From Halomarinibacterium sedimenti (GTDB lineage Bacteria > Bacteroidota > Bacteroidia > Flavobacteriales > Flavobacteriaceae): DNA of 64,000 nt. The stretch covers positions 186,001-250,000 of the forward strand of contig NZ_JAHWDP010000004.1 of assembly GCF_019312585.1 (NCBI RefSeq). Direction: 5' to 3'. The translations under genes were made by a program, and so were the position numbers. Shown here piece after piece: positions 15,811-25,345 of the stretch; the first letter of the stretch is position 1, and every line of letters starts with the position of its first letter. Under the pieces are notes generated by a model. The model was given only the letters and a program-made list of their open reading frames with translations, was not told the DNA's origin and ran no database searches.

Positions 15811-16272
15811 ATGAAGGAGAAAGTTGAAAAATTGCTTGAAAAAGCCCTTGAAGAAAATCCATCGTTATTTCTTATTTCGTTAACTATTTCTAGCGCCAAT
15901 CATATTCAAATTATTATTGATGGCGATGAGGCGGTTAGCGTACAAAACTGTATGGACATAAGCAGAGCGATAGAGCATAACTTGGATCGGGAAGAGGAAG
16001 ATTTCTCCTTGGAGGTTTTATCGGCTGGAGTTTCGGAGCCGTTAACTCAGAAAAGGCAGTATAAAAAAAATATTGGAAGGGATTTAAAAGTTAAAACCCA
16101 AGAAAATACCATAGAAGGAACGCTTATTGAAGCTGCCAATGAAGCCATCAAGCTTCAATGGAAAGCAAGAGAGCCAAAACCTACTGGGAAAGGAAAAGTA
16201 ACTGTTGAAAAAGAAACAGAAATACCTTATTCAACTATTGTAGAAGCAAAAGTGATGATTAAATTTAAGTAA
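15811..16272 (+). CDS. rimP: Ribosome maturation factor RimP
   Basis: 153 aa, the usual length for RimP, which assists late 30S subunit assembly. The N-terminal domain shows VQNCMDISRAIEHNLDREEEDFSLEVLSAGVSEPL, the conserved RimP core, followed by the C-terminal Sm-like barrel (KKNIGRDLKVKTQE). First gene of the conserved rimP-nusA-infB operon, 6 nt before nusA. Expression may be limited by the leader hairpin. Confidence 0.95.
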   Translation: MKEKVEKLLEKALEENPSLFLISLTISSANHIQIIIDGDEAVSVQNCMDISRAIEHNLDREEEDFSLEVLSAGVSEPLTQKRQYKKNIGRDLKVKTQENTIEGTLIEAANEAIKLQWKAREPKPTGKGKVTVEKETEIPYSTIVEAKVMIKFK

Positions 16273-16278
16273 CAGAAT

Positions 16279-17511
16279 ATGGAAAATTTAGCGTTAATCG
16301 AATCGTTCTCTGAATTTAAAGACGACAAACAAATAGACAGAGTTACGCTTATGGCGATACTTGAAGACGTTTTTAGAAACGCGTTAAAGAAAAAATATGG
16401 AAGTGATGATAACTTCGATATTATTGTAAATCCAGACAAAGGAGATTTAGAGATTTGGAGAAATAGGGTGGTAGTTGCCGATGGTGAAGTGGAAGATCCT
16501 AATGAAGAAATATCACTTAGCGAAGCACGTAAAATTGAAGATGACTTTGAGGTTGGGGAAGATGTTTCGGAAGAAGTAAAATTAATGGATTTAGGAAGAC
16601 GTTCCATTTTAGCATTGCGTCAAAACCTTATTTCAAAAATCCATGAGCATGATAATACTATTGTATACAAGCAATTTAAAGACATGGAAGGCGAAATTTA
16701 TACCGCCGAAGTGCATCATATCCGACATCGTGCTGTTATTTTATTGGATGATGAAGGAAATGAAATTATCCTTCCAAAGGAAAAACAAATTCCTTCAGAC
16801 TTTTTCAGAAAAGGAGACAACGTTCGTGGTATTATAGAAAGTGTAGAGCTTAAAGGGAATAAGCCAGCCATTATTATGTCACGTGCAAATCCGTTGTTCT
16901 TAGAAAAACTTTTCGAACAAGAAATTCCAGAAGTTTTCGACGGCTTAATTACTATTAAAAAAGTAGTTAGAATACCAGGCGAAAAAGCTAAAGTTGCTGT
17001 AGATACGTATGATGATAGAATTGATCCAGTGGGAGCTTGTGTGGGAATGAAAGGATCAAGAATCCATGGAATTGTAAGAGAACTAGGAAATGAAAATATT
17101 GATGTTATTAATTATACCAATAACACGAATTTATTCATTACAAGAGCATTAAGCCCTGCCAAAGTAACCTCTATTAACATAAATGAAGAGACTAAACGAG
17201 CCGAAGTGATTCTAAAGCCTGAAGAAGTTTCTAAAGCAATTGGACGTGGCGGGCACAATATCCGTTTAGCAGGACAACTTACTGGATACGAAATAGATGT
17301 GTTAAGAGAAGGCGCAGAAGAGGATGTGGAATTAACCGAATTCTCAGACGAAATAGAAGGATGGATTATTAACGAATTCAAGAAAATTGGACTAGATACA
17401 GCAAAGAGTGTTCTTGAAAAAGACCTAGCATTTTTAGTAAATAGTACAGATCTTGAGGAGGAGACCATTCAAGAAGTTATCAATATATTAAAAGAAGAAT
17501 TTGAAGAGTAG
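16279..17511 (+). CDS. nusA: Transcription termination/antitermination factor NusA
   Basis: 410 aa. The N-terminal RNA-polymerase-binding domain (1-125) is followed by an S1 domain (about 130-205), KH1 (with [20 protein letters not shown]) and KH2 (with [22 protein letters not shown]). It ends shortly after KH2, lacking the acidic C-terminal repeats of proteobacterial NusA, as is normal in this phylum. It binds polymerase and nascent RNA and modulates pausing, termination and rRNA antitermination. Confidence 0.97.
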   Translation: MENLALIESFSEFKDDKQIDRVTLMAILEDVFRNALKKKYGSDDNFDIIVNPDKGDLEIWRNRVVVADGEVEDPNEEISLSEARKIEDDFEVGEDVSEEVKLMDLGRRSILALRQNLISKIHEHDNTIVYKQFKDMEGEIYTAEVHHIRHRAVILLDDEGNEIILPKEKQIPSDFFRKGDNVRGIIESVELKGNKPAIIMSRANPLFLEKLFEQEIPEVFDGLITIKKVVRIPGEKAKVAVDTYDDRIDPVGACVGMKGSRIHGIVRELGNENIDVINYTNNTNLFITRALSPAKVTSININEETKRAEVILKPEEVSKAIGRGGHNIRLAGQLTGYEIDVLREGAEEDVELTEFSDEIEGWIINEFKKIGLDTAKSVLEKDLAFLVNSTDLEEETIQEVINILKEEFEE

Positions 17512-17567
17512 TAGAAAGATTAACTACTTTTACAAATCAATTTAAGAAAATAACAGGCAAGCATTTT

Positions 17568-20258
17568 ATGGCTGAAACAAAAACGATACGACTCAATAAA
17601 GTACTCCGCGAATTTAATATTTCGCTGGATCGTGCCGTGGAATTTTTGGGAACAAAAGGTTTTGAAGTAGAAGCAAGACCCACAACCAAAATTTCTAGCG
17701 AAGAATACGATGTGCTTTTTAACGAGTTTCAGACGGACAAAAGTAAGAAAGTAGAAGCCAAAGAAGTTGGCGAGGAAAAACGTAAGGAGAAAGAAGAACT
17801 TCGTCTAGAACGTGAGCGTGAAATTGAAGAGAAACAGGTAAAAGTAGAGCCAAAGGTTATAAAAGCCGAAGCAAAACTCAATGGACCTAAACAAGTTGGA
17901 AAAATTGATTTAAATCCTGCTAAGGCTAAAAAAGAAGCGGAGAAACCTGCTGAAAAAGTTGAAGAAAAACCAGTTGTAAAAGTAGAAGATAAGCCAATTA
18001 AGGCTGAAAAGAAGGCTGAGGAGAAAACAGAAGCGAAGAAAGAGGATAAAAAGCCAGTTAAGAAAGTAGAAGAAAAGGTCGTTAAAAAAGAAATCCCTGT
18101 AGAGGAAGAGTCTGAAGAATCTGATACGGTAAAGACTCAATATAAAAAGCTTGATGGCCCTAATTTCACTGGGGAAAAAATTGACTTAACTAAGTTTAAG
18201 AAACCAGAGAAAAAGACGGACGATAAAAAGAAAAGTTCAGACAATAAAGAAAAAAAGAACCGTAGAAGAAGAATAAGCAAGGAATCTCCTAATAACAATA
18301 GGTCTAGAGATAACAGAGCAAAAGGAAGAAGTAATGTTGTTAAAGAGGAGCCTAGTGAAGAAGAAGTACAAAAGCAAGTGAGAGAAACACTTGAAAAACT
18401 TCAAGGAAAATCTTCAAAAGGAAAAGGAGCAAAATACCGAAGAGAAAAAAGAGATAGCCACCGTCAAAAATCTGAAGACGAACTGGCACAACAGGAAGCC
18501 GACAGTAAACTTCTTAAGGTAACAGAGTTTGTTACCGTAAGTGAAGTGGCAACCATGATGAATGTTCCTGTAACCCAAATTATTTCGGCTTGTATGTCGC
18601 TGGGAATGATGGTGACTATGAACCAACGTCTGGATGCCGAAACACTTTCGATTGTTGCAGAGGAATTTGGTTTTGAAGTAGAGTTTATTACAGCCGATAT
18701 AGAAGAGTCTATTCAAGAAGTAGAAGACAATCCAGAAGATTTAGTGCCTCGTGCTCCTATTGTAACTGTTATGGGTCACGTAGATCACGGAAAAACTTCA
18801 TTGTTGGATTACATTCGTGAAGAGAATGTTATTGCAGGGGAATCGGGAGGAATTACGCAACATATTGGTGCTTACGCCGTTCAGTTAGAAAACGGCCAAA
18901 AAATCACATTCCTTGACACACCAGGTCACGAAGCGTTTACCGCAATGCGTGCACGGGGGGCTCAAGTAACCGATCTTGCTATTATTGTTGTAGCTGCAGA
19001 TGATGATATCATGCCTCAAACCAAAGAGGCTATTAGTCATGCGCAAGCAGCGGGTGTGCCAATTGTGTTTGCTATAAATAAAATAGACAAGCCTACCGCT
19101 AATCCAGATAAGATTAAAGAAGGATTGGCAAACATGAATCTATTGGTAGAGGATTGGGGAGGTAAAATACAATCACAAGATATTTCAGCAAAAACTGGTG
19201 TTGGAATTAAAGAGCTTCTTGAAAAAGTATTACTTGAGGCAGAATTATTAGAATTAAAAGCCAATCCAGATCGTTTGGCATATGGTACCGTAGTGGAAGC
19301 CTTCCTTGATAAAGGACGGGGTTATGTTTCTACCATTTTAGTGCAAGGAGGTACTTTAAAAGTAGGAGATTATGTGTTGGCAGGACAAAACAGTGGAAAA
19401 GTGAAAGCCATGTACGATGAGCGTGGTAATTCAATAAAAGAAGCTGGTCCATCAACACCTATTTCAATTTTAGGATTAGACGGTGCGCCACAAGCCGGAG
19501 ATAAGTTTAACGAATTTGAAGATGAACGAGAAGCAAAAGCGATTGCTGTAAAACGTACACAGTTACAAAGAGAACAATCGGTTAGAACACAACGCCATAT
19601 TACATTAGATGAAATTGGACGCCGAATCGCCCTTGGTGATTTCAAGGAATTGAATATCATCCTTAAAGGAGACGTGGATGGATCTGTGGAAGCATTAACA
19701 GATTCGTTCTTGAAGCTTTCGACTGAAGAAATACAAGTAAATATTATTCATAAAGGAGTTGGAGCCATTACCGAAAGTGATGTGTTGTTAGCTTCTGCGT
19801 CTGATGCAATTATAATTGGTTTTAACGTGAGACCTATGGGTAATGCACGTCAATTAGCCGATAAAGAAGAAATCGATATCCGTAATTATTCCATTATTTA
19901 CGATGCCATCAACGATCTTAAAGATGCAATGGAAGGAATGTTATCTCCAGAAATGCGTGAAGAGATTACAGGTACGGCAGAGATTAGAGAAACCTTTAAG
20001 ATTTCTAAAATTGGAACCATTGCAGGTTGTATGGTTACTAGCGGAAAAATCTTAAGAAATTCTGGAATTCGGTTAATTCGTGAAGGAGTGGTAGTATTTA
20101 CAGGAGAATTAGATTCTTTAAAACGTTTTAAAGATGATGTGAAGGAAGTAGCAAAAGGATACGATTGTGGTATTCAAATTAAAAACTACAACGACATTAA
20201 GGAAGGTGACATTATTGAAGGCTTCCAAGAAGTTGCTGTTAAAAAGAAATTGAAATAG
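17568..20258 (+). CDS. infB: Translation initiation factor IF-2
   Basis: 896 aa. Residues 1-60 form the small N-terminal domain; about 60-310 is a long Lys/Glu-rich linker with many alternating charges (a compositional tract, not a separate gene); the rest is the conserved core. The GTPase motifs are GHVDHGKTS near 402, DTPGHEAF near 450 and NKID near 504. IF-2 places initiator tRNA on the 30S subunit and promotes subunit joining. Last gene of the operon, followed by a strong shared terminator. Confidence 0.97.
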   Translation: MAETKTIRLNKVLREFNISLDRAVEFLGTKGFEVEARPTTKISSEEYDVLFNEFQTDKSKKVEAKEVGEEKRKEKEELRLEREREIEEKQVKVEPKVIKAEAKLNGPKQVGKIDLNPAKAKKEAEKPAEKVEEKPVVKVEDKPIKAEKKAEEKTEAKKEDKKPVKKVEEKVVKKEIPVEEESEESDTVKTQYKKLDGPNFTGEKIDLTKFKKPEKKTDDKKKSSDNKEKKNRRRRISKESPNNNRSRDNRAKGRSNVVKEEPSEEEVQKQVRETLEKLQGKSSKGKGAKYRREKRDSHRQKSEDELAQQEADSKLLKVTEFVTVSEVATMMNVPVTQIISACMSLGMMVTMNQRLDAETLSIVAEEFGFEVEFITADIEESIQEVEDNPEDLVPRAPIVTVMGHVDHGKTSLLDYIREENVIAGESGGITQHIGAYAVQLENGQKITFLDTPGHEAFTAMRARGAQVTDLAIIVVAADDDIMPQTKEAISHAQAAGVPIVFAINKIDKPTANPDKIKEGLANMNLLVEDWGGKIQSQDISAKTGVGIKELLEKVLLEAELLELKANPDRLAYGTVVEAFLDKGRGYVSTILVQGGTLKVGDYVLAGQNSGKVKAMYDERGNSIKEAGPSTPISILGLDGAPQAGDKFNEFEDEREAKAIAVKRTQLQREQSVRTQRHITLDEIGRRIALGDFKELNIILKGDVDGSVEALTDSFLKLSTEEIQVNIIHKGVGAITESDVLLASASDAIIIGFNVRPMGNARQLADKEEIDIRNYSIIYDAINDLKDAMEGMLSPEMREEITGTAEIRETFKISKIGTIAGCMVTSGKILRNSGIRLIREGVVVFTGELDSLKRFKDDVKEVAKGYDCGIQIKNYNDIKEGDIIEGFQEVAVKKKLK

Positions 20259-20273
20259 TTTAGATAAAGAATA

Positions 20274-20301
20274 AAAAAACCGCCTTTAAGGCGGTTTTTT
20301 T
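20274..20301. terminator. Bidirectional terminator between infB and the SPOR gene
   Basis: ACCGCCTT/AAGGCGGT forms the stem, with seven A on the left and seven T on the right, so it serves both convergent genes. It is 20 nt past the infB stop and directly abuts the stop of the minus-strand gene. Confidence 0.85.
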
Positions 20302-20303
20302 AT

Positions 20304-20705
20304 TTAGTCTTTTTTATTCTTCCCAGGTTTTAATATAAAGGCCGAGGGAAAGTTACGCTGTACTTCTAGTAGGACTCTATCGGCTTCAATACGACTAGTG
20401 AAGTTGCCTACCCATACTTTATAATTTGGAGTCTCATATTCAATGGAAGCAGGCCATTTTCCGTACTTGTTTCGATAACTACTCAATGTAGAATTGGCTT
20501 TACTCAAATTACCATAGTACAATTGAATGGTGAAGCCATCGGTTAACTTATTATCCTTTTCCAAAGACTTTTTCAAATCTAGCAGTGTAGGGATTCTTTT
20601 ATCTTGATGAATCGTAACAGTCCCTTGTTGTGAAAAGCTTTTTACAGATAAAAAAAGAGCCAATAGGCATAATATCAGTAGCTTAAATGAATTTTTAAAT
20701 AGCAT
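20304..20705 (-). CDS. Secreted SPOR-domain protein
   Basis: 133 aa from the ATG at 20705; a TTG seven codons upstream is in frame, but the ATG follows the promoter at a sensible distance and begins the signal peptide directly. The signal peptide ends near SFSQ. The C-terminal half (FTIQLYYGNLSKANSTLSSY...YKVWVGNFTSRIEADRVL) is a SPOR-type fold, which in other bacteria binds peptidoglycan stripped of stem peptides at division sites. A periplasmic peptidoglycan-binding role is inferred. Convergent with infB. Confidence 0.82.
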   Translation of the reverse strand: MLFKNSFKLLILCLLALFLSVKSFSQQGTVTIHQDKRIPTLLDLKKSLEKDNKLTDGFTIQLYYGNLSKANSTLSSYRNKYGKWPASIEYETPNYKVWVGNFTSRIEADRVLLEVQRNFPSAFILKPGKNKKD

Positions 20706-20723
20706 AATATTTACTTGAAAGTG

Positions 20724-20757
20724 CAAATGTAAACCTTAATAACTTTTAAAGGTTCAA
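20724..20757 (-). promoter_or_regulatory. Promoter of the SPOR gene (TTTG-N23-TACATTTG)
   Basis: On the minus strand a TTTG (20755-20758) is followed after 23 nt by TACATTTG (20731 down to 20724). The -7 box is 18 nt upstream of the ATG at 20705, giving a leader of about 12 nt. Confidence 0.6.
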
Positions 20758-20830
20758 AAATATTATTTAGAATTAGTATAAATTAGTTATTAACACTTTA
20801 TTTGGATTTCTAAAATCGACTTTTATGATG

Positions 20831-20838
20831 TACTTTTG
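20831..20838 (+). promoter_or_regulatory. -7 box TACTTTTG of the act-cox operon
   Basis: Perfect TAnnTTTG about 90 nt upstream of the actA start. A TTTG at 20801-20804 is 26 nt upstream, longer than usual. The gap 20706-20930 otherwise contains only the divergent SPOR promoter. Confidence 0.55.
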
Positions 20839-20930
20839 CACAGTTATTTTAGGCATCAAAAGGTAAATTTAACTGTAAACTAGATAACCAATTGTGTGCC
20901 AAACTTATGGACAATAATATAACCGATCGT

Positions 20931-22232
20931 ATGGAAAAGGTACCTTACCGAAATCTACCCTCTAAATTGTCACTTCTATGGTTAGCGTGTATGCTAGCTT
21001 TTTCAGTTACTCAAATTTCATTTGCATCCACAACGGTTTTACCAACTCAAGCAGTAGATACTGCTAAGGGAGAAACCTTGTTTAAGGCTAATTGTGCGGC
21101 TTGTCATAATTTATATAAGAAAATGACTGGACCTGCATTGTTTGGAGTTGGGGATAAGTATGAAAAACAATGGTTGTACAGTTGGATTAAGAATAGCCAA
21201 GAGATGGTAAAGTCTGGTGATGCTCAAGCTGTAAAGATTTTTGAAGAATATAATGGGTCGGTTATGACTGCCTTTCCTCAATTGAGTGATGCAGACATCG
21301 ATGATATTATTGCGTATACCTATAAAGAGAAAAAAGTAGCCCCACCACCAACAGTTGATCCTGCTGCTGCAAGTTCTGGAGGAGGAATGTCTAATGATAT
21401 TATTTTAGCGGTATTAGCACTTGTGTTTTTACTATTAGTCGTAATGCTGGTGTTGGTGAACAAAACATTACGTCGTATTGCCGAGGCTAATGGAGTAGAA
21501 TACGACCAAAAAGAAAAGGGTACCCCAGTATGGAAAGCCTTTATTCAAAATCAGTTTTTGGTATTAGTATTTTCTATTTTCCTATTGCTTTCTGCTGGAT
21601 ATTTTGCGTATGGATGGATGATGCAAGTGGGTGTTGATCAAGGATATGCGCCAGTACAACCGATACATTACTCCCATAGAATTCACGCAGGAGACAACCA
21701 GATAGATTGTAACTACTGTCACAGCTCTGCAAGAAAGAGTAAGACATCTGGAATACCTTCACTTAATGTATGTATGAACTGTCACAAAACTATTAGTGAA
21801 GTGGCCGAAGCTACACAAGCGGAAGGGCAAAACGAATATGGAGTTGATTATAATGCTGAAATAAAGAAATTATACACTGCTGTAGGATGGGATGTAGATT
21901 CACAAGCTTATACAGGAGACACGCAACCAGTAAAATGGGTGCGTATTCATAATCTACCAGACTTTGCCTATTTTAACCACTCTCAACACGTAACTGTGGC
22001 TGGGGTTGAATGTCAAAAATGTCACGGCCCCGTAGAAGAAATGGAAATTATGGAACAGTTTTCACCCCTTACTATGGGTTGGTGTATAAACTGTCACAGA
22101 GAAACTAATATAAATGTAGAAGACAACGCATACTATGAGAAAATTCATGAAGAACTTTCTAAAAAGTATGGCGTAGATAAATTAACAGCGGCTCAAATGG
22201 GCGGGCTAGAATGTGGTAAGTGTCACTACTAA
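20931..22232 (+). CDS. actA: Alternative complex III subunit ActA with N-terminal cytochrome c domain
   Basis: 433 aa from the ATG at 20931, which opens directly into the signal peptide; an ATG at 20907 and a TTG at 20892 are also in frame. After the signal peptide comes a monohaem cytochrome c domain (CAACH at 55-59), a membrane helix (about 155-178), a second helix (about 205-230), and the pentahaem ActA domain with CNYCH, CMNCH, CQKCH, CINCH and CGKCH. Six haem c sites in total. ActA carries electrons from quinol oxidation at the membrane surface; the extra haem domain may feed the oxidase directly (inference). First gene of actABCDEF-coxBA. Confidence 0.93.
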   Translation: MEKVPYRNLPSKLSLLWLACMLAFSVTQISFASTTVLPTQAVDTAKGETLFKANCAACHNLYKKMTGPALFGVGDKYEKQWLYSWIKNSQEMVKSGDAQAVKIFEEYNGSVMTAFPQLSDADIDDIIAYTYKEKKVAPPPTVDPAAASSGGGMSNDIILAVLALVFLLLVVMLVLVNKTLRRIAEANGVEYDQKEKGTPVWKAFIQNQFLVLVFSIFLLLSAGYFAYGWMMQVGVDQGYAPVQPIHYSHRIHAGDNQIDCNYCHSSARKSKTSGIPSLNVCMNCHKTISEVAEATQAEGQNEYGVDYNAEIKKLYTAVGWDVDSQAYTGDTQPVKWVRIHNLPDFAYFNHSQHVTVAGVECQKCHGPVEEMEIMEQFSPLTMGWCINCHRETNINVEDNAYYEKIHEELSKKYGVDKLTAAQMGGLECGKCHY

Positions 22233-22265
22233 TTAAAGAATTGAATACTATTTTCAAATAGCAAT

Positions 22266-25200
22266 ATGGCATCAAATAAGAAATATTGGAAAAGTGTTGA
22301 AGAACTAAATGAAAACAGTTCTATTGTTGAAACACTGAAGCAAAATGAATTTGTAGAGCCTATCCCTACGGATGAATTCCTAGGAAATAAGGAAACACTT
22401 GAAGCTTCTTCAACCACACGTCGTGATTTCTTAAAATATGTAGGTTTTACAACAGCTGCGGCTTCTTTAGCTGCCTGTGAAGGACCTGTTATTAAATCTA
22501 TCCCTTATGTGGTAGCTCCAGACGAAATTGTTCCTGGAGTTGCAAACTATTATGCTACAAGTATGGCAGATGGTTTTGATTTTGCTAATGTATTAGTAAA
22601 AACGCGTGAAGGAAGACCAATTAAAATAGAGCGAAACGATTTGGCCAAAAATGGCGGAAGTGTAAATGCTCGTGTTCATGCATCGGTGTTATCTATGTAT
22701 GATAAAAACCGTTTGCAAGGTCCTAAAGTGGATGGAAATGATGTTTCTTGGGATGATTTTCACGGTGCTGTAGCTACAAAGCTTAGCGCTATGGCAGGTA
22801 AAGATGTGGTCTTATTGACTCAAACATTCGCCAGTCCTTCCACGTCAAAATTAATTTCAGAATTTAAAACAAAATACCCTAATGTTCGTCACGTAGTTTA
22901 CGATACCGTATCTTCAAGTGAGGCATTAGATGCATTCCAAGCCGAATTTGGAATGAGAGCATTACCGGATTATGATTTCAGCAAAGCTGAAGTAATTGTA
23001 TCGGTGGGAGCAGATTTTATTGGTGATTGGCAAGGTGGAGGTTATGAAGCAAGTTATGCCAAAGGACGTATTCCAAAGAATGGAAAAATGTCTCGTCACA
23101 TTCAGTTTGAAGCAAATATGTCGCTTTCAGGTGCCAATGCAGATAAACGAGTTCCTGTAACACCTTCAGATCAAATGAAAGTGTTACTTGCATTAACTGG
23201 AAATGGAAGCACATCTGGATTACCAGAGAATATTGTAGATGCCGTTAATAAGGCTAAAAGTCAATTACAAAAAGCCGGAAATAAAGGAGTTATTATTACG
23301 GGGCTTCCAAATGTAGCAGCTCAAAAAACCGCATTATCCTATAATAAGACTGTAGGAAGTGTTGTCATGGATACTGAAAAGCCAAGATTAACCTCTATGG
23401 GTAGTGCTTCAGAAGTAGCAAACGTGATGAACGGAGTGATTTCAGGAAGCGTGAAAGGATTAATTACTGTAGGAGTAAATCCAGTGTATTCTTTCCCAAA
23501 TGCTGCTTTTGCTGAAGCTTATAAAAACCTTGAAATGAGTCTTGCTTTCGCTATGAACGCAGACGAAACAGCCTCTATGGCTCAAATGGTGGGAGCAACT
23601 CCTCATTATTTAGAATCTTGGGGTGATGTTCAAATGAAGAAAGGTTCTTTTGGATTAATGCAACCTACCATTCGTCCTTTATTCAACACGATGCAATTTC
23701 AAGATTGCTTATTGAAGTGGACAGGAAGTGATAAAAAATATTACGATTACCTAAAAGAATCTTGGGAGTCCTCAATTTTAGCAGGCGGGTCTTGGAACCA
23801 AGCGCTTCATGACGGATTTTTTGAGAACGATGTTGTAGTGGAAACCGATGCAGTTACTGCCGAGACAAACGAAATATCCACTTCAAATGGTGCTTTATTA
23901 GCTCCGGTTGAGGGAGGATTGGAATTAACACTATACACCAAAACAGGTTTAGGAGATGGGCAACAAGCAAATAACCCTTGGTTACAGGAATTGCCAGATC
24001 CAATCTCCAGAGCTTCTTGGGATAATTATGTAACTGTTTCTGCTGCAGATGCTGCAGATATGGGGTTAGAAAACCCTCATGTAGCCGATGGCGCTATGAA
24101 TGGCAATTACGTTAACATTAAAATGGGAGATGTTGTTGTCGAGAAAGTTCCTGCCTTAATTCAACCAGGGCAAGCAAAAGGATCCATTGGATTGGCATTA
24201 GGGTATGGTCGTAAAGCGGCTGTGCAGCAAGAAATGCAAACAGGAGTTAATGCATATACCTTATATAATAACTTTTCTTCAGTTCAAAACGTAACTCTGG
24301 AAAAAGTAAGTGGGGTTCACGAGTTTGCTTGTGTGCAGTTGCACAACACCATGATGGGTAGAGATATTATCCGTGAGACTACTTTAGAAATATTTAATAC
24401 AAAAGATAAGGGTACTTGGAATGCGGTGCCCATGGTTTCAAAAGACCATCAGGAAATTCCTGTGTCTTCACCGGATGCAGACCTTTGGGATGAGTTTGAT
24501 CATTCTATTGGGCACCACTTTAATCTTTCTATTGATTTAAATGCGTGTACAGGATGTGGAGCTTGCGTAATTGCTTGTCATGCTGAAAATAACGTTCCTG
24601 TTGTTGGAAAAGCCGAAATGCGCAAGAGCCGTGACATGCATTGGTTGCGTATTGATAGATATTATTCAAGTGAAGATTCTTTCAGTGCGGATACTGAAAA
24701 GAAAGACAATATTTCTGGGTTAGGAAGTTCGCTTTCAGAATTTGGAGAAATGGAAAATCCTGCAGATAATCCGCAGGTGGCATTTCAACCTGTTATGTGT
24801 CAGCATTGTAATCACGCTCCTTGTGAAACTGTTTGTCCAGTAGCGGCAACTTCTCATGGAAAGCAAGGACAAAACCAAATGGCGTATAACCGTTGTGTGG
24901 GTACACGTTACTGTGCCAACAACTGTCCTTATAAAGTTCGTCGTTTCAACTGGTTCTTGTATTCAGAAAATGATGAGTTCGATTACCACATGAACAATGA
25001 CTTGGGACGTATGGTATTAAACCCAGATGTGGTCGTACGTTCACGTGGCGTGATGGAGAAATGTTCAATGTGTATTCAAATGACTCAAAAGGCTATTTTG
25101 GATGCGAAGCGCGACGGAAGATCAGTAAAAGATTCAGAATTTAAAACAGCTTGTTCGGCTGCCTGTGAAACAGGTGCCATTCAGTTTGGTGATATAAATA

Positions 25201-25322
25201 ATCACGATAGTGAAGTTTTCAAATTAAAAGAAGACAAGAGAATGTATCATTTATTGGAAGCGGTAGGTACAAAACCAAATGTATTCTATCAAACCAAGGT
25301 GAGAAACACAAACGAAGCATAA
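22266..25322 (+). CDS. actB: Alternative complex III iron-sulfur subunit ActB
   Basis: 1018 aa. A twin-arginine signal variant (TTRRDFLKYVGFTTAAASLAAC) occurs not at the extreme N-terminus but near residues 55-77, as is typical of this subunit. The first roughly 700 residues are a molybdopterin-oxidoreductase-like fold that in ActB carries no cofactor; the C-terminal 300 residues form an FeS domain with four Cys clusters (CTGCGACVIAC; CQHCNHAPCETVC; CVGTRYCANNC; CSMC with later CSAAC). It sits on the outer face of the complex and relays electrons between quinol and haem subunits. 33 nt after actA. Confidence 0.95.
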   Translation: MASNKKYWKSVEELNENSSIVETLKQNEFVEPIPTDEFLGNKETLEASSTTRRDFLKYVGFTTAAASLAACEGPVIKSIPYVVAPDEIVPGVANYYATSMADGFDFANVLVKTREGRPIKIERNDLAKNGGSVNARVHASVLSMYDKNRLQGPKVDGNDVSWDDFHGAVATKLSAMAGKDVVLLTQTFASPSTSKLISEFKTKYPNVRHVVYDTVSSSEALDAFQAEFGMRALPDYDFSKAEVIVSVGADFIGDWQGGGYEASYAKGRIPKNGKMSRHIQFEANMSLSGANADKRVPVTPSDQMKVLLALTGNGSTSGLPENIVDAVNKAKSQLQKAGNKGVIITGLPNVAAQKTALSYNKTVGSVVMDTEKPRLTSMGSASEVANVMNGVISGSVKGLITVGVNPVYSFPNAAFAEAYKNLEMSLAFAMNADETASMAQMVGATPHYLESWGDVQMKKGSFGLMQPTIRPLFNTMQFQDCLLKWTGSDKKYYDYLKESWESSILAGGSWNQALHDGFFENDVVVETDAVTAETNEISTSNGALLAPVEGGLELTLYTKTGLGDGQQANNPWLQELPDPISRASWDNYVTVSAADAADMGLENPHVADGAMNGNYVNIKMGDVVVEKVPALIQPGQAKGSIGLALGYGRKAAVQQEMQTGVNAYTLYNNFSSVQNVTLEKVSGVHEFACVQLHNTMMGRDIIRETTLEIFNTKDKGTWNAVPMVSKDHQEIPVSSPDADLWDEFDHSIGHHFNLSIDLNACTGCGACVIACHAENNVPVVGKAEMRKSRDMHWLRIDRYYSSEDSFSADTEKKDNISGLGSSLSEFGEMENPADNPQVAFQPVMCQHCNHAPCETVCPVAATSHGKQGQNQMAYNRCVGTRYCANNCPYKVRRFNWFLYSENDEFDYHMNNDLGRMVLNPDVVVRSRGVMEKCSMCIQMTQKAILDAKRDGRSVKDSEFKTACSAACETGAIQFGDINNHDSEVFKLKEDKRMYHLLEAVGTKPNVFYQTKVRNTNEA

Positions 25323-25345
25323 ACTAAGAAATTGATTATATAGAT

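Noticed and set aside
17760-18300. Lys/Glu-rich repetitive tract and an antisense Phe/Leu-rich open frame
   Set aside because: This is the normal charged linker of IF-2; the antisense frame is a by-product of its composition.
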